From contig JAODAO010000323.1 in the NCBI GenBank assembly GCA_025463465.1, positions 1 to 48,949 of the forward strand: a stretch of 48,949 bases of DNA, written 5' to 3'. Position 1 is the stretch's first letter. The number at the start of each line of letters is the position of its first letter. Made by a program: the position numbers and the translations under genes. The stretch is from Glaciihabitans sp. Its GTDB lineage: Bacteria > Actinomycetota > Actinomycetes > Actinomycetales > Microbacteriaceae. Shown piece after piece: positions 46,805 through 48,949 of the stretch. The notes beneath the pieces are model-generated. The model searched no databases. It was not told where the DNA came from and saw only the letters and a program-made list of their open reading frames with translations.

Positions 46805-47674
46805 ATGACTATAGCGCCGGCCGTTATCGACTGGTTCAGGACCGCCGGCCGCGACCTGCCGTGGCGGCGACCCGGCTTTCCCGCCTGGGGCACCCTGGTT
46901 AGCGAATTTATGTTGCAGCAGACCCCGGTGGTGCGGGTCATCCCCCGGCTCGAACTGTGGCTGGAACGCTGGCCGACCCCGGCGGATCTTGCCGCCTCCC
47001 CCTCTGGCGACGCCGTCCGGGCGTGGGATCGTCTCGGCTACCCTCGTCGTGCGCTGAACCTGCACGCCGCCGCCGTCGCAATCACCGAGCGCCACGACGG
47101 AGTTGTCCCGGAGGACGTGCCGTCCCTGCTGGCGCTGCCCGGTGTCGGCGACTACACCGCGCGCGCCATCGCCGTCTTCGCCTACGGTCATCGACACCCC
47201 GTCGTTGATACCAACGTGCGCCGGGTGCTCGCGCGCGCCGTTGACGGCAAGGCCGAGGCATCCCCCGCGCATACCAAGCGTGACCTCGCCGCCATGGAGG
47301 CGCAGCTGCCGGAGGACATCGTGGAATCCCGCGTGGCGAACGCCGGGATCATGGAACTCGGCGCCATCGTCTGCACGGCGCGGGCACCTCGCTGCGGGGA
47401 GTGCCCGATCGCCTCCCAGTGTGCCTGGCGAGCGGCCGGTTACCCGGCGTTCGAGGGCGTCCGCCGGCCGGTTCAGAAGAAATTTGAGGGCTCGGACCGC
47501 CAGGTGCGTGGCAAGATCCTCGCGGAGTTGCGCGCCAGCGACATCCCCGTCACCGCGCAGGAGATCACCCTGATCTGGGCCGATGTCGCGCAGCGTGAAC
47601 GGTCCCTCGCCGGCCTGGTCGCAGACGGCCTGCTGCAGGTCACCGCTGACGGCCACTACGACCTCCCCCACTAA
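46805..47674 (+). CDS. mutY: A/G-specific adenine glycosylase
   Basis: GRDLPWRRPGFPAWGTLVSEFMLQQTPVVRVIP; LPGVGDYTARAIAVFAYGHRHPVVDTNVRRVLAR; CTARAPRCGECPIASQC cluster loop; TAGGCT-N6-ATG. Confidence 0.95.
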   Translation: MTIAPAVIDWFRTAGRDLPWRRPGFPAWGTLVSEFMLQQTPVVRVIPRLELWLERWPTPADLAASPSGDAVRAWDRLGYPRRALNLHAAAVAITERHDGVVPEDVPSLLALPGVGDYTARAIAVFAYGHRHPVVDTNVRRVLARAVDGKAEASPAHTKRDLAAMEAQLPEDIVESRVANAGIMELGAIVCTARAPRCGECPIASQCAWRAAGYPAFEGVRRPVQKKFEGSDRQVRGKILAELRASDIPVTAQEITLIWADVAQRERSLAGLVADGLLQVTADGHYDLPH

Positions 47675-47680
47675 ACACAC

Positions 47681-47717
47681 AGGCCCTGGCGCCCGTTTAC
47701 ACGGGAAGCCAGGGCCT
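47681..47717. terminator. Bidirectional terminator-like hairpin between mutY and rbfA
   Basis: AGGCCCTGGC (47681-47690) / GCCAGGGCCT (47708-47717) with inner CCCGT/ACGGG. Confidence 0.75.
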
Positions 47718-47780
47718 GGGTGTCGCTCGTAGTGGATCGCTGTCGCCTAAGCGGTGACGGCAAACGCCCGGGCGGGACGG

Positions 47781-48362
47781 TTACGGACGCGGACCGGAGG
47801 TGAAAGTCGCCTCGTCGTCGTCGTCTTCATCCTCGTCGTCGTCCCCATCGAGGTCGTCGTCTTCGTCGTCGGACTCGCCGGCGTCAGAATCGACGTCATC
47901 ATCATCATCGTCGTCATCATCGTCGTCTTCGTCGTCGTCGAAGTCACGCGGCTTGACGTACGGGTCTTCGTCGCCGGCGTAGCTCGCGGACTTAGCGAGA
48001 CTCTCCACCTCGAGGTCGCGGTTGCGCGCTTCCTGGAGGAGCGAGTCGATGAGGGCGGCGTTTTCGGGGATGCCGTCAGCGATGAACTCCAGCGACGGGG
48101 TCAGGCGGGCGGTGATATTTTTGCCCACCTCGCTGCGGAGCATGCCGGTGGCCGACTTCAACGCTGCGGCCGTGTCGGCGCGCTCCTCATCGGTGCCGTA
48201 AACGGTGAAAAATACCGAGGCATGCTGAAGGTCGCCGGTGACCCGGACATCGGTGATCGTGACGAATCCCATACGGGGATCCTTGATCCCACGTTCGAGA
48301 CGCTTGGCGATGATGACCTTGATGCGGTCCGCCATTTTGGCGGCGCGTGCCGGATCAGCCAT
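47781..48362 (-). CDS. rbfA: 30S ribosome-binding factor RbfA with long acidic C-terminal extension
   Basis: MADPARAAKMADRIKVIIAKRLERGIKDPRMGFVTITDVRVTGDLQHASVFFTVYG; tail DDDEDDDDDDDDDDDVDSDAGESDDEDDD... Confidence 0.95.
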   Translation of the reverse strand: MADPARAAKMADRIKVIIAKRLERGIKDPRMGFVTITDVRVTGDLQHASVFFTVYGTDEERADTAAALKSATGMLRSEVGKNITARLTPSLEFIADGIPENAALIDSLLQEARNRDLEVESLAKSASYAGDEDPYVKPRDFDDDEDDDDDDDDDDDVDSDAGESDDEDDDLDGDDDEDEDDDDEATFTSGPRP

Positions 48363-48476
48363 GGTGCTCTCCTGAACTGCTTGTACTGCTAATGGGGAAT
48401 GCGACGGAGGGCGTCGGCCCCGAAGGGCGACGCCCGCCGCTGCTGTGTTCTTTCACGGGTTTTCACCCGCTGGAGG

Positions 48477-48515
48477 GGCTGGTCGCGGGTTCTTTTGGAG
48501 AACCCACGGCCAGCC
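48477..48515 (-). terminator. Stem-loop in infB-rbfA intergenic region
   Basis: GGCTGG...GGGTTCT-TTTGG-AGAACCC...CCAGCC. Confidence 0.5.
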
Positions 48516-48523
48516 GTCCCGGG

Positions 48524-48949
48524 TTAGACCCGGGGCTTTTCCTTCATTTCGATTGTTTCGATCTCGTCACCCAGCTGGATGTCGTTGAACTTGCCAAGAC
48601 CGATACCGGCCTCGAAGTCCGTACGGACCTCGGTGACATCGTCCTTGAAGCGACGCAGCGACTCGATGGCGAGGTTGTCGCCAACCACAACACCGTTGCG
48701 GATAACCCGCGCCTTGGCGTTTCGCGTGATGGTTCCCGAGCGCACGATGACACCGGCGATGTTTCCGACCTTGGAAGAACGGAAGATCTCGCGGATCTCG
48801 GCAATACCCGACTGCACCTCTTCGAACTCGGGCTTGAGCATTCCCTTGAGGGAGTTCTCAATGTCCTCGAGCGCGGCGTAGATGACCGAGTAGAAGCGCA
48901 CGTCGACACCTTCACGGGCGGCGCGTTCGCGTGCCTTCGTGTCGGGGCG
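48524..48949 (-). CDS. infB: Translation initiation factor IF-2, C-terminal part (5' end outside window)
   Basis: [78 protein letters not shown]. Confidence 0.95.
   Translation of the reverse strand, partial: RPDTKARERAAREGVDVRFYSVIYAALEDIENSLKGMLKPEFEEVQSGIAEIREIFRSSKVGNIAGVIVRSGTITRNAKARVIRNGVVVGDNLAIESLRRFKDDVTEVRTDFEAGIGLGKFNDIQLGDEIETIEMKEKPRV

Noticed and set aside
47816-47942. TCG/TCA-rich microsatellite-like tract
   Set aside because: Explained as the reverse complement of the Asp/Glu-rich RbfA tail, not a separate repeat element
1-48949. Search for defence island, prophage, IS element, integron or biosynthetic cluster
   Set aside because: No transposase, integrase, R-M, CRISPR-Cas, NRPS/PKS or toxin-antitoxin signatures seen among the translations; RecQ, SNF2 and HelD-like genes are scattered, with no defence-type neighbours

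Overview
A high-GC actinobacterial chromosome segment (the gene set looks Microbacteriaceae-like; this is inferred, not searched). It is almost entirely protein-coding, with about 49 supportable CDSs. It starts in the 3' end of a transketolase gene and ends inside infB (minus strand). I see no rRNA, tRNA, CRISPR array, IS element, prophage or integron. Recognisable content: MarP-like membrane serine protease, dienelactone hydrolase, an M4 protease (protealysin-like) followed by an emfourin-like inhibitor gene, VanZ, HelD-like helicase, PrsW, Ada-AlkA fusion, aspartase, Pit phosphate permease, PabC-like class IV aminotransferase, RecQ, orphan maltokinase-like gene, DksA/TraR zinc-finger protein, SNF2 helicase coupled to a Stealth phosphotransferase, FAD/Rieske oxidoreductase, ROK, MFS, and a split infB-rbfA // truB-X-Y-ribF translation/riboflavin block containing panE, a kinase and mutY. 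The most striking window-wide signal is a recurrent TANNNT-(6-7 nt)-RTG arrangement directly before many start codons (TAGGCT or TACGCT in seven cases). It predicts widespread leaderless transcription and corrects several start codons. Other points of interest are the M4 protease/emfourin pair, a LEA-like 11-mer-repeat YtxH protein, a pair of small acidic ORFs (one below the ORF-track cutoff), a hexanucleotide repeat overlapping an SD, long perfect inverted repeats with little or no U-tract, and SNF2-Stealth translational coupling. I did not find a convincing new multi-gene system such as a defence or biosynthetic island.
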